Positions 6,666 to 15,248 of a stretch of DNA of 64,000 nt are shown piece after piece. The DNA is taken from contig NZ_FOTF01000005.1 of the NCBI RefSeq assembly GCF_900114485.1, forward strand, positions 124,001 to 188,000, read 5' to 3'. Origin of the DNA: Loktanella salsilacus. Its GTDB lineage: Bacteria; Pseudomonadota; Alphaproteobacteria; Rhodobacterales; Rhodobacteraceae. Below the pieces are notes generated by a model, which saw only the letters and a program-made list of their open reading frames with translations, did not search any database and was not told the origin of the DNA. Each line of letters begins with the position of its first letter. The stretch's first letter is position 1. A program made the position numbers and the translations under genes.

Positions 6666-7514
6666 CTAAACGGCCAGTCCGGGGATGCGGCGGCGAGATG
6701 TGACCTCTGACGCCTCGACCGTGCGGATGCGCAGGATCGCGTTGGCAAGGGGTTCGTAGGTGACCGCCATGGCGTTGCCATTGGCGTGAATCAGAGTGTC
6801 TTCGTCCACCATCATGCCGACGTGACCGCGCCAGAAAATGATGTCGCCGCGCTGCAAGGGGGCATCTGGCGCGAGCCGTTCGCCAAGCGCGTTTTCTTGC
6901 AGGTCAGCATCGCCGGGGCACGGGATATCGCAGGCTGTCAGGGCTGCTGTAATCAGGCCAGAACAATCGAGCCCGCGCGTTGAATTGCCGCCCCACAGGT
7001 AGGGCACGCCAAAATGCAACTGCGCAATCGTCGCGGGGCTGGTGAAGGGACGATCCAGCGGGCGCAGGTGCTTTTTCGGGACAAAGCCTTGCGGCGTCTC
7101 GAAAAAGTGTCGCCGCTCGTCCAGCACTTGCAAGCGCGTGCCAAAGGGCAGCTGCATGACATCGGGGGATTTGAGGTCCTCTGCCGCATAGGCGTGGGTG
7201 GCCAAGGCGCCGACGCGGTGGGTTGGCACCGCACCCGTTGTCAGGCGGTCCGAGGGGACGTAGCCGACATAGCCATCGCTGGCCTGGATAAACGACCAAC
7301 CAGCGCGATCCTCTATCACCTTGACCGGATGGCCCAGCAGCAGTTGCCGATCGCGGCGGCCATCAGGCGCGGTCATCAGGTCGGTGACGGATCGCGACAG
7401 GGTGGCGGGGGTACCGTCCACAACAGCCAAGCCCGGCTGCGCGCCAAGGCTACGCAGGGCAACGCGGGCATTGGCGGGCCAAAGGCGCCGGTCACGGTTT
7501 GCGGGGGCGGTCAT
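6666..7514 (-). CDS. C40 (NlpC/P60) peptidase with bacterial SH3 domains
   Basis: The protein has 282 residues. Two SH3-like segments (about 40-92 and 95-152) precede the NlpC/P60 papain-like domain. Catalytic residues are C184 in GLDCSGLI, H231 in RGHVGMM and H243 in LIHANG. Family members cut gamma-D-glutamyl-meso-diaminopimelate bonds in peptidoglycan stems or free muropeptides. No signal peptide is seen, so a role in recycling cytoplasmic murein peptides is likely. It overlaps the upstream aminopeptidase by ATGA, and this coupling fits stepwise degradation of peptides. Confidence 0.88.
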   Translation of the reverse strand: MTAPANRDRRLWPANARVALRSLGAQPGLAVVDGTPATLSRSVTDLMTAPDGRRDRQLLLGHPVKVIEDRAGWSFIQASDGYVGYVPSDRLTTGAVPTHRVGALATHAYAAEDLKSPDVMQLPFGTRLQVLDERRHFFETPQGFVPKKHLRPLDRPFTSPATIAQLHFGVPYLWGGNSTRGLDCSGLITAALTACDIPCPGDADLQENALGERLAPDAPLQRGDIIFWRGHVGMMVDEDTLIHANGNAMAVTYEPLANAILRIRTVEASEVTSRRRIPGLAV

Positions 7515-8890
7515 AGGCCCAGCAAGTCCGGCAGGGCGTCAAGGATCGCGCGCGCGCCCATGCCGACGCCGCCTTTGGGGCGGGCGGGCTTGGCGGCGGC
7601 GTTCCAGCCATAGATGTCAAAGTGGATATAGGGGCGATCCACAAAACGGCGCAGGAACAGGGCAGCGGTCGTCGCCCCCGCCATGCCGCCCGCTGGCGCG
7701 TTGTCCAAGTCGGCGACGCCCGGTTCAATCAGATCCTCGTAGGGGTCGTGAAATGGCAGGCGCCAGACCGGATCCTTGATGCGGGATGCGGCGGCGGTCA
7801 GGGCGGCAGCGTGATCGTCGGTGTCGGTAAAGAAGGGCGAGATATCGGGGCCAACGGCGACACGGGCAGCCCCGGTCAACGTCGCCATAGAGATGACGAG
7901 GTCCGCGTCCTCTTCACTTGCCAAGGCCAGCGCGTCGGCCAAGACAAGGCGGCCTTCGGCGTCGGTATTATTAATCTCGACCGTCAGCCCCTTGCGCGAG
8001 GGCAGGATGTCTTGCGGGCGGAAGGCATTGGCGGAAATAGAGTTTTCCACCGCCGGGATCAGGACGCGCAGACGGATCGGCACGTTCAGCGCCATGATCA
8101 TATGGGCAAGGCCCAAGACGGTAGCAGAGCCGCCCATATCCTTTTTCATCAGCCCCATAGAGGAGCCGGGTTTGATGTTCAGGCCACCGGTGTCAAAGCA
8201 GACACCCTTGCCGACAAGGGTCAGGCGGGGGCCGGTGGTGCCCCAAGCCATGTCGATCAGACGCGGCGGCGTGGCGCTGGCGCGGCCGACGGCGTGGATC
8301 AGGGGGAAGTTGTGGGTCAGCAGGTCGTCACCCGTGGTCACGCTGATTTTCGCGCCGTGTTGATCGGCGAGGCTGCGGGCGGCGGTTTCCAGGTCGGCGG
8401 GACCCATGTCGTTTGTGGGGGTGTTGATAAGATCGCGAGTCAGCACTTCACCAGCGGCGATGATTTGCAGGCGATCTGCATCGACACCATCCGGCGCGAC
8501 AAGCTGGGCTGCGGCAGATTTGGCGTTGCGGTAACGGGCGAAGTCGTAGGATTCCAGCAGCCAACCCAGCGCGGCCTCGGTCAGGTCGCTGCCGGTCAGG
8601 CCGGACGCGATGGCATAGGTCCCAGCAGGCAGTTTGCGCGCGGCAGCGGCGACGGCAAAGCGGGTGCGTTTGCGGCTCGTGGCTGTGCCCTGCCCCACCA
8701 GCGCCATAGCAATCGTGCCATCCGGGCCGGGGATGCACAGGGTCGCGCCCGCAGCAGCCTTAAAGCCGCAGGTGTCAGCCCAGGTGCGCGCCGCGGCGGG
8801 GATCGTGTCCAAGTGATCGGCGTCAATCACATGCAGCGGCGTGGCGGTCGTGCCTGCAGCGGCAAACATCGGAAGGGAAGAGTTGGTCAT
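7511..8890 (-). CDS. Leucyl aminopeptidase family (M17) metallopeptidase
   Basis: The 459-residue protein has the M17 signature NTDAEGRLVLADAL near residue 305-318. The metal-site segment GKGVCFDTGGLNIKPGSS lies around residue 220-238. M17 enzymes are two-metal cytoplasmic aminopeptidases that release N-terminal residues from peptides. It is slightly shorter than PepA of E. coli and resembles the PepB-like branch. It is the first gene of a two-gene operon with the NlpC/P60 peptidase, overlapping by four bases. A roseobacter-type small protein lies upstream in the same orientation, 61 bases away. Confidence 0.9.
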   Translation of the reverse strand: MTNSSLPMFAAAGTTATPLHVIDADHLDTIPAAARTWADTCGFKAAAGATLCIPGPDGTIAMALVGQGTATSRKRTRFAVAAAARKLPAGTYAIASGLTGSDLTEAALGWLLESYDFARYRNAKSAAAQLVAPDGVDADRLQIIAAGEVLTRDLINTPTNDMGPADLETAARSLADQHGAKISVTTGDDLLTHNFPLIHAVGRASATPPRLIDMAWGTTGPRLTLVGKGVCFDTGGLNIKPGSSMGLMKKDMGGSATVLGLAHMIMALNVPIRLRVLIPAVENSISANAFRPQDILPSRKGLTVEINNTDAEGRLVLADALALASEEDADLVISMATLTGAARVAVGPDISPFFTDTDDHAAALTAAASRIKDPVWRLPFHDPYEDLIEPGVADLDNAPAGGMAGATTAALFLRRFVDRPYIHFDIYGWNAAAKPARPKGGVGMGARAILDALPDLLGL

Positions 8891-8951
8891 TTTGGGGGTC
8901 CATTCTAGTCCCCCTCAGCCTAACGTCTTGGCCCGCGGCAGCAAGCCCGGA

Positions 8952-9326
8952 TCAGAAGTCGCGGAAGTCCCAGACTTGGGAAATCGCCAGATCAAAGCCG
9001 CGTTCCAGCCGGCACAGCGTGGCTTCAAGCGCGACGCCGTTTTTCTGCTGGGCGCAGACGGCCACATGGCGGGCGGCGGTGGACACTTCGGTCAAACCGA
9101 TGCCCTGCGCGACGGCGGCCATGCGGTTCGCCTGCCGCGTCAGTTCGTCAAATTCGGCAATCGCGCGGATATCTTGCAGGCGATTCAGCCGAATGGCGAG
9201 GTCTTCGAGGGCCCGGCAAATCGTTTCCTCTGCCACTTTGTCGCCAAGGTCGCGGTAAATTTCAGACAGCGGTGCCGGGTCCATCAGGGGGCTACGGTTA
9301 CATTCAAGGACGGTGACGGTATTCAT
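8952..9326 (-). CDS. Conserved hypothetical helical protein
   Basis: I chose the ATG at 9326 (124 residues, beginning MNTVTVLECN) because AAAGGT stands ten bases before it and the longer frame would run through the divergent promoter. The sequence is almost entirely amphipathic helix, reminiscent of a four-helix phosphotransfer or regulatory fold. A single histidine (AARHVAVC) and two central cysteines are present. I do not recognise a named family. The carbonic anhydrase gene is divergent, with a palindrome between them. Confidence 0.65.
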   Translation of the reverse strand: MNTVTVLECNRSPLMDPAPLSEIYRDLGDKVAEETICRALEDLAIRLNRLQDIRAIAEFDELTRQANRMAAVAQGIGLTEVSTAARHVAVCAQQKNGVALEATLCRLERGFDLAISQVWDFRDF

Positions 9327-9372
9327 GGGGTAAACCTTTGCGATGGGTGCGTTCTTGTGATCCTGTTCTAGA

Positions 9373-9392
9373 CAAACGGTGGTCACCATTTG
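9373..9392. promoter_or_regulatory. 20-base palindrome in a divergent promoter
   Basis: CAAACGGTG-GT-CACCATTTG has 8 of 9 arm positions matched. It is centred 57 bases upstream of the reverse-strand small gene and 92 bases upstream of the carbonic anhydrase GTG start. It has the size and symmetry of a dimeric repressor site; the regulator is unknown. Confidence 0.4.
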
Positions 9393-9473
9393 GTTGACGC
9401 AAACCCAGAAAATCGCTCGAAATCCTTTCAAATTCAGCATAACATTGGGACAAAATCGCAAGGAGCGCGCCCC

Positions 9474-10121
9474 GTGGAATTCGCAAAACCCCTGCCCGAA
9501 TATCTAGTCAAACGCTATCAGGGCTGGAAAGCAACGACCTACGCCGAGAACAAAAGCTGGTACAAACGTCTGGCCGAAGACGGCCAACACCCCCGCGCGA
9601 TGGTGATCTCGTGCTGCGACAGCCGGGTGCATGTGACTTCTATATTTGGCGCGGATCAGGGCGAATTCTTTATTCACCGCAATATCGCCAATCTGGTCCC
9701 GGCCTATGCGGCGGATGGCAAACAGCACGGCACATCTGCAACGGTGGAATATGCCGTCACGGCGCTGAAGGTCGCGCATATCGTGGTGCTGGGGCATTCG
9801 TCTTGCGGCGGTGTGCAGGGCTGTTTTGATATGTGCGAAGGTCACGCGCCAGAGCTGGACGAGAAGACAAGCTTTGTCGGGCGTTGGATGGACATTCTGC
9901 GCCCCGGCTATGAACGCCTCGCCCCCGGAGAGCCGAAAGACCGGCTGCGGGCGCTGGAAAAAGAGGCCGTCTTGGTGTCGCTGGAAAACCTGATGACCTT
10001 TCCTTTCGTGAAATCTGCGGTCGAGGATGGCATGCTGTCGCTGCACGGGCTTTGGAACCACATCGGCGAAGGGTCGCTGGAATGCTACGATCCCGGCGCA
10101 AAGGCCTTTGTCGCCGTCTAG
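9474..10121 (+). CDS. Beta-class carbonic anhydrase
   Basis: The start is taken as GTG 9474 because AGGAG lies eight bases before it, giving 215 residues; the frame is open further upstream without a comparable signal. Zinc ligands of the beta class are C47, H108 and C111, with the D49-R51 dyad in CCDSR and the HSSCGG motif. The enzyme interconverts CO2 and bicarbonate in the cytoplasm, supplying bicarbonate for carboxylases such as acetyl-CoA carboxylase. It is monocistronic, with a structured spacer between it and the chemoreceptor gene. Confidence 0.93.
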   Translation: MEFAKPLPEYLVKRYQGWKATTYAENKSWYKRLAEDGQHPRAMVISCCDSRVHVTSIFGADQGEFFIHRNIANLVPAYAADGKQHGTSATVEYAVTALKVAHIVVLGHSSCGGVQGCFDMCEGHAPELDEKTSFVGRWMDILRPGYERLAPGEPKDRLRALEKEAVLVSLENLMTFPFVKSAVEDGMLSLHGLWNHIGEGSLECYDPGAKAFVAV

Positions 10122-10169
10122 GGGCCGACATTTTGGCAGCGTAAATGATCCAGTAACACCTGCGCATTA

Positions 10170-10217
10170 GCCTTGCTTGCATTGCGGGCCAAATCTTTGG
10201 CCTCGGGCAAGCGAGGC
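10170..10217 (+). other. Nested stem-loop between carbonic anhydrase and chemoreceptor genes
   Basis: Outer arms GCCTTGCTTGC and GCAAGCGAGGC (10 of 11 paired) enclose a perfect inner hairpin GGCCAAA-TC-TTTGGCC. It starts 48 bases after the anhydrase stop and ends 46 bases before the mcp ATG. Lacking a T-tract, it is either an atypical terminator or a structured leader of the mcp transcript. Confidence 0.45.
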
Positions 10218-10263
10218 TGACGTATGAACGCACAGTCCGCCCGTCGAAAAGGTAGGACTGAAC

Positions 10264-12756
10264 ATGCGGACTTGGTTTCGAAACATGGCAATCGGCCGCA
10301 GGCTGCCGCTTGCCATTGGCTTGCTGCTGACACTGGCGGTCGCAACATTGTCCGTCGCGTCTTATGTCATGTCCCGCGCTTTGATCACGGAACAGGCCGC
10401 GCAGAACCTGAAAGGCGTGGCGCACGGTCAAGCTAAACAGGTCAAAACGCTTTTAGATACCATTGATAACGAAATCAAAGCGCGCGCGACGACGCCGTCG
10501 ACGGCACGCATTTTAACCGCCCTATCTGACGCCTATAAAACGACAGAAAACCCCACAGACACCCTGCAGCGGGTCTATATCACTGAAAATACAGAACCGC
10601 TGGGTCAAAAGGATAACCTTATCGCCGCGACGACGGGGTCGAGCTATGGGTTTCTGCATCGCACGCACCATCCGGGGCTACGCCTGCTGCAACAGCAGAT
10701 GGGGTACTATGACATTTTTCTGATCAATAATGACGGCGACATCGTCTATTCGGTATTCAAGGAAAACGACTTTGCCACCAATCTGTTAACGGGCGAATGG
10801 GCCGACACTGGATTGGGGGATGCTTTCCGGCAAGCCAGCGAACTTGACCAAGAAGCCGCTTCGGTCTTTGTCGATTTTGCGCCTTATCCACCAAGCGCCC
10901 AATCGCCAGCGGCCTTTATTGCACGGCCTATTATATTGGATAATGGCGAAAGGCTTGGTGTGCTTGCCTACCAAATGCCGGTTGGAGCGATCAATGCGGC
11001 GATGCGTGACCTTGCAAGTCTGCCAGAATCGGCTGACGGATTCCTCGTCGGCAGCGACGGCTTTTTGCGCACGGATTCTATTCGGTCAGACATCAATGAT
11101 ATCCTGACCACAAAAGTGGAATCGCCTGACATTCTATCGATTTTAGAGGGCACAGCACGTGGCTATAGCAGTGTGGACCGAAACGGTCGCCAGATCATAG
11201 GATACGCAGAGCCCGTTAGCTTTTTGGGCGCACATTACGTTGCCGTCGTCCAGATCAGCACACGGGATTTAGTTGCTGGCCTCAACAGGGCCGCGATTTT
11301 GCAGCAAATTCTAGGGCTTATCATTCTGGCAATTGCGATTGGCATTGGCATTGGCATATCGCGCAGCATCACCCGCCCCATGGGGGACCTGACGACGGCA
11401 GTTAATCAGATCGCCGGGGGCAATCACCATATCCCAGTCCCAAGCACCGACCGCGGCTGCGAAATTGGCCAGCTGGCCCGCGCGACAGAGGTGTTTCGGC
11501 AAAACGCCCTGCAAATTAGCACCCTAAGTGCAGAGCAGGAAGAGAATAGCCGTGCCATGCAGGTCATGTCAGCAGAGCGAGAGGCCGCGAGCGCACGCGA
11601 AATTGAACTGGCGCAGAAGCGCGAAGCCACCGACCGCGCCGCTGTTGCGCAGCGCGAAGCCATGATGCGCCAGCTTGGCGAATCCTTTGGCAAGGTCGTA
11701 GAGGCCGCGTTGGAAGGCGAGTTTTCGACCCGGGTCGAGGCGGATTTCGAGGATACGATCCTGATCAACCTCGCGCGTAATATCAACGCGTTGATGGAAT
11801 CGATCGACAACAACCTCAGCAGCACCGGATCAGTAATGAAAAGCATCGCCGAGGGGGATCTGACCCACTACATGGATGGGGCATTTCATGGTGATTTCGC
11901 AGACTTGCAGGACAGCATGAACGGCATGGTGGATTCGCTGCGCAATCTGGTTGAAGACATCACTGATAGCAGCACGACACTGACCGCATCCTCTGGCGAA
12001 TTGCGCCAAACCTCTGGCGTATTGTCGCGCCAGGCCGAACAGAACGCCGCCGCGCTAGAGGAAACCAGCGCCGCCCTGACAGATCTGTCGAGCCGCGTGC
12101 GATTGATCCACGAAGCCATTACGCAGGCCAGCGAAAGCGCGCAAACAGCGCGCAGTACAGCAGCCACCAGCGAAGCCGTGGCGACAGAGGCCACCATTGC
12201 GATGGACCGTATCGCGCAGGGGTCCAAGGAAATTGGCCGCGCTGTGGATATCATCAACGACATCTCTTTTCAGATCAATCTGCTGGCCCTAAACGCCGGG
12301 GTCGAAGCCGCGCGCGCCGGGGATTCAGGACGCGGCTTTGCCGTGGTCGCGGCAGAAGTGCGCAAACTGGCGCAGGATGCCGGTGATTCAGCGCGCCAGA
12401 TCACCAAGGTCATCACCCAAAGCGACCGTGATGTCAGCGACGGCGTGCGCACCGTTGCCGAGGCCCGCACATCCCTGCAGGCCATCGCGCAAAGTGTCAT
12501 CGCCATTTCGGAAAACTTTGACGAGGTATCGACGGCGATTGCCGAACAATCCGCGGGCATCCAATCCATTGCATCTTCGATCCAGCGGATTGACGATCGG
12601 TCGCAAAAGCAGGCCGCATCGTTTGAAGAAGTGACCGCATCATCGCATCTTCTGTCAACGCAGGCGGAATCGCTGGCCAAAATGACACGGCAGTTCAAGA
12701 CTGCAGGTGCTGGCGCGGGAAAAACACGTATCAGCTCTGATCCAGCGGTGGCTTAG
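10264..12756 (+). CDS. Methyl-accepting chemotaxis protein
   Basis: The receptor has 830 residues. A first membrane helix (about 13-36) is followed by a periplasmic region of about 300 residues whose distal half looks like dCache (LPESADGFLVGSDGFLRTDS). A second helix lies near 346-366, then a HAMP domain, a long coiled coil with a second HAMP-like segment (about 480-560), and the signalling hairpin. The tip SFQINLLALNAGVEAARAGD is near 668-687. The tail ends SSDPAVA without a CheR-binding pentapeptide. No che genes are nearby, so it is an orphan receptor feeding a chemotaxis array encoded elsewhere. AGGA lies six bases before the ATG. Confidence 0.93.
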   Translation: MRTWFRNMAIGRRLPLAIGLLLTLAVATLSVASYVMSRALITEQAAQNLKGVAHGQAKQVKTLLDTIDNEIKARATTPSTARILTALSDAYKTTENPTDTLQRVYITENTEPLGQKDNLIAATTGSSYGFLHRTHHPGLRLLQQQMGYYDIFLINNDGDIVYSVFKENDFATNLLTGEWADTGLGDAFRQASELDQEAASVFVDFAPYPPSAQSPAAFIARPIILDNGERLGVLAYQMPVGAINAAMRDLASLPESADGFLVGSDGFLRTDSIRSDINDILTTKVESPDILSILEGTARGYSSVDRNGRQIIGYAEPVSFLGAHYVAVVQISTRDLVAGLNRAAILQQILGLIILAIAIGIGIGISRSITRPMGDLTTAVNQIAGGNHHIPVPSTDRGCEIGQLARATEVFRQNALQISTLSAEQEENSRAMQVMSAEREAASAREIELAQKREATDRAAVAQREAMMRQLGESFGKVVEAALEGEFSTRVEADFEDTILINLARNINALMESIDNNLSSTGSVMKSIAEGDLTHYMDGAFHGDFADLQDSMNGMVDSLRNLVEDITDSSTTLTASSGELRQTSGVLSRQAEQNAAALEETSAALTDLSSRVRLIHEAITQASESAQTARSTAATSEAVATEATIAMDRIAQGSKEIGRAVDIINDISFQINLLALNAGVEAARAGDSGRGFAVVAAEVRKLAQDAGDSARQITKVITQSDRDVSDGVRTVAEARTSLQAIAQSVIAISENFDEVSTAIAEQSAGIQSIASSIQRIDDRSQKQAASFEEVTASSHLLSTQAESLAKMTRQFKTAGAGAGKTRISSDPAVA

Positions 12757-12791
12757 GGTGCCGCACGTAAAACAGTAGGATTGGCATAAAA

Positions 12792-12816
12792 AAAGGTGGG
12801 CCACTGGCCCACCTTT
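12792..12816. terminator. Bidirectional terminator between mcp and asd
   Basis: Arms AAAGGTGGGCCA and TGGCCCACCTTT form a stem that reaches a minimal loop. On the minus strand it runs into a run of seven T, ending asd transcription. On the plus strand it lies 36 bases after the mcp stop. Confidence 0.85.
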
Positions 12817-12839
12817 AAGGATTGATCTGGCGAAGCAGA

Positions 12840-13862
12840 TTAGCCTTTTTTCAGCACTTCACGGCCCAAAAGCTCTGCGATCTGCACTGCGTTCAGGGCA
12901 GCGCCCTTGCGCAGGTTGTCAGACACGCACCACAAGTTGATGCCGTTTTCGACCGTGCTGTCATCGCGGATGCGGCTGATGAACGTCGCATAATCGCCAA
13001 CGCATTCGACGGGCGTGACGTAGCCACCGTCTTCGCGCTTGTCGATCACCATGATGCCGGGGCTTTCGCGCAAAATGTCACGCGCCTCGTCTGCGTCCAG
13101 CGGGTTTTCAAATTCGATGTTGATCGATTCGGAATGGCCGACAAAGACCGGCACACGCACGCAGGTGGCCGTGACCTTGATCTTGGGATCAAGGATCTTC
13201 TTGGTCTCGGCGACCATCTTCCACTCTTCCTTCGTCTCGCCAGAGTCGAGGAACACGTCGATATGCGGGATCACGTTAAAGGCGATCTGCTTGGTGAACT
13301 TCGTGGCGGGCTTGGAATCAGTGGGGTTATAGATCGACTTGGTCTGGTCCCAAAGCTCGTCCATGCCTTCTTTACCAGCGCCGGACACGGACTGGTAGGT
13401 GCTGACGACAACGCGCTTGATCGTGGCGCGGTCATGCAAAGGCTTTAGGGCGACGACCATCTGCGCGGTCGAGCAGTTGGGGTTCGCGATGATCATTTTC
13501 TTGGCGTAGCCGTGCACATCCTGCGGGTTCACTTCCGGCACGATCAGCGGCACATCGGCGTCATAGCGATACAGCGACGAGTTATCGATGACGACACAGC
13601 CAGCGGCCGCCGCTTTGGGGGCGTATTTCTTGGTCGCGTCCGATCCGACGGCGAACAGGGCCATATCCCAGCCGGTGAAATCGAAGGTATCCAGATCGGT
13701 GGTTTTCAAAGTTCGGTCGCCAAAGCTTACCTCGGTCCCCAGCGAACGACGGCTGGCGAGTGCGGCAATTTCATCCACGGGGAATTCGCGTTCCGCCAGG
13801 ATGTTCAGCATTTCGTGACCCACGTTACCCGTGGCGCCAACGACGACGATCTTGTAACCCAT
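12840..13862 (-). CDS. asd: Aspartate-semialdehyde dehydrogenase
   Basis: The protein has 340 residues. The NADP site is VVGATGNVGHEML near the N terminus, and the catalytic cysteine is C130 in NPNCSTAQM. The phosphate-binding segment QSVSGAGKEGMDEL follows. The enzyme reduces aspartyl phosphate to aspartate semialdehyde, the branch point to lysine, meso-diaminopimelate, methionine, threonine and isoleucine. AAGGAG precedes the ATG. A strong terminator follows, so it is transcribed alone or with the upstream MFS gene, whose stop is 63 bases away. Confidence 0.96.
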   Translation of the reverse strand: MGYKIVVVGATGNVGHEMLNILAEREFPVDEIAALASRRSLGTEVSFGDRTLKTTDLDTFDFTGWDMALFAVGSDATKKYAPKAAAAGCVVIDNSSLYRYDADVPLIVPEVNPQDVHGYAKKMIIANPNCSTAQMVVALKPLHDRATIKRVVVSTYQSVSGAGKEGMDELWDQTKSIYNPTDSKPATKFTKQIAFNVIPHIDVFLDSGETKEEWKMVAETKKILDPKIKVTATCVRVPVFVGHSESINIEFENPLDADEARDILRESPGIMVIDKREDGGYVTPVECVGDYATFISRIRDDSTVENGINLWCVSDNLRKGAALNAVQIAELLGREVLKKG

Positions 13863-13925
13863 CTGTCAGGCTCCTTGGTTGCGACCCGGCGGGTCTTACG
13901 CCCCATCGGGGCAAAGGGAAAGGGG

Positions 13926-15092
13926 TCAGTCGGTGCGGTCGGTCGCAGTGAGGTAGATCAGCAACCCGGCGGCCAGCAGCACAGCGAAGGCGGCAAAGAT
14001 CAGCGTAAAGGATTGTTCCGGCGTGGTGCCCATACGGTAGATCGGGCCGGTGGCGTTCTGCATGACGCCCACACCCCCAATCCCGAACAGGTTCATCAGC
14101 GTCACGCCCCGCCCCGTCAGGTGCGGCGGAAAGAAGGCCCGCGCATGGGCGATGATCATGCCGTAAGCCGCGCCGCCGAAACCGAGCACCGCCAGCAGCA
14201 CGGTGCTGCGCACAAGGCTTGCCGCCGGGTCCAGCGCCAGCGCAATCAGCGCCGCCAGCGCCAGCGCATTGCCCGCCACCACGACCCATTTGCGTGTGCC
14301 CAGCAGACGGTCCATCGGGCCGTAAGCAAAGCTGCCCGCGATCATCGCAAGGCCCATCACAAGTGTCACCCGGCCGATGATCTGGGTGTCTGCGCCGAAC
14401 ACCTCTGCCGCGTAGGGGCCTGCCCAAAGGCCGCGCAGCCCGGCAGAGGGGGCGTAACAGACGAACATGAATGCAAAGATGGGCCAAAGGGCTGGCATTT
14501 TCAGCAGATCAATGACCGAGCCGCGGGACGGGCCCGGCGTCCGTTCAGGGTCGCGTGCCAGGGCGGCGATGCCCAGCGCGGTGGCAAGGCTGATCGCGGC
14601 CAGCGCCAAGAGTGTTGGGCGCCAACCAAAGCTTTCGACGCACCATGCCAGCGGCGATGCCCCGGCGATATTTCCCAAAGAGCCAAGGCCGATCATCGCC
14701 GTCGCTAGCGTCGCAAACAGGCGCGCAGGGTATTGGCGCGCGAAGATGTAATAAGCCGCCATCAAAACAGGCGAACAGCCGATGCCCAGCAGTGCCATCG
14801 CCCAGATGATATGCGCCGGGGTCTGCGCCAGCGCGAAAACAAGCGCGCCCCCTGCCCCGCCAAGCGCAAACAGGATTGAGGCCGTCCAGCGGGGGCCGAA
14901 CCGGTCCAATGCAGAACCGACGGGGATTTGCATGGCGGCGAAGACCAAAAACCAGACGCCAGAGGCGGTGGCCAGATCCTGCGGCGTCGCCCCGAGGTCT
15001 TGTTTCAGGATCGGGGATAGGACCGGCAGGAACGCGCGATAAAACTGTGACAGCGCATACGATAGCGCGAGCACGATCAGGCCTTTGGTCAT
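13926..15092 (-). CDS. Major facilitator superfamily permease
   Basis: I start it at the ATG at 15092 (388 residues, MTKGLIVLALSYAL), preceded by AAGGGG; the frame is open further upstream without support. About twelve hydrophobic helices are seen. The MFS loop motif appears as GSALDRFGPR between helices 2 and 3, and FAYGPMDRLLGTRKW marks the second half. The substrate cannot be told from sequence. It lies next to the D-amino-acid module on the same strand but is separated by a terminator and repeat, so a shared role is only a possibility. Confidence 0.85.
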   Translation of the reverse strand: MTKGLIVLALSYALSQFYRAFLPVLSPILKQDLGATPQDLATASGVWFLVFAAMQIPVGSALDRFGPRWTASILFALGGAGGALVFALAQTPAHIIWAMALLGIGCSPVLMAAYYIFARQYPARLFATLATAMIGLGSLGNIAGASPLAWCVESFGWRPTLLALAAISLATALGIAALARDPERTPGPSRGSVIDLLKMPALWPIFAFMFVCYAPSAGLRGLWAGPYAAEVFGADTQIIGRVTLVMGLAMIAGSFAYGPMDRLLGTRKWVVVAGNALALAALIALALDPAASLVRSTVLLAVLGFGGAAYGMIIAHARAFFPPHLTGRGVTLMNLFGIGGVGVMQNATGPIYRMGTTPEQSFTLIFAAFAVLLAAGLLIYLTATDRTD

Positions 15093-15165
15093 GATTGCCC
15101 CTTCGTGCTTGGCGTTGCGCGAGTGGTGCATGAGCGGGCGGCGGTGTGCAAGAGGATAGGACGGA

Positions 15166-15213
15166 TTGGGGCACCGCCCCAAACCCCGAGGTATTTTTGA
15201 CCAGAAGAAGGGG
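15166..15213 (-). repeat. 48-base dispersed intergenic repeat, copy 2
   Basis: This is an inverted near-identical copy of 527-574 (45 of 48 positions). On this strand it ends with the hairpin TTGGGGC / GCCCCAA and contains the core CAAAAATACC. It overlaps the outer bases of the dat terminator and lies between dat and the MFS gene. Its plus-strand TATTTTT tract follows no plus-strand gene, so it is not simply a terminator. Confidence 0.85.
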
Positions 15214-15237
15214 ACGGCGCAGCGGTGCCGTCCCCTT
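15208..15237 (-). terminator. Terminator hairpin after the D-amino acid aminotransferase gene
   Basis: Perfect 11-base arms AAGGGGACGGC and GCCGTCCCCTT enclose an 8-base loop, 11 bases after the dat stop. On the minus strand the stem is followed by the pyrimidine-rich start of the dispersed repeat. Confidence 0.7.
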
Positions 15238-15248
15238 TGCCCGCCCCG

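Noticed and set aside
7622-8908. A 428-codon open frame on the plus strand opposite the leucyl aminopeptidase gene
   Set aside because: It is antisense to a conserved M17 gene, and its translation shows no family. Long antisense frames are common in GC-rich sequence.
13512-14708. A 398-codon plus-strand frame opposite asd and the MFS gene
   Set aside because: The translation is rich in R, H, G and Q with no domain and lies across two real genes.
15166-15213. The 48-base repeat read as a plain terminator
   Set aside because: The T-rich tract faces the plus strand, where no gene ends; the real dat terminator is the adjacent hairpin at 15208-15237.
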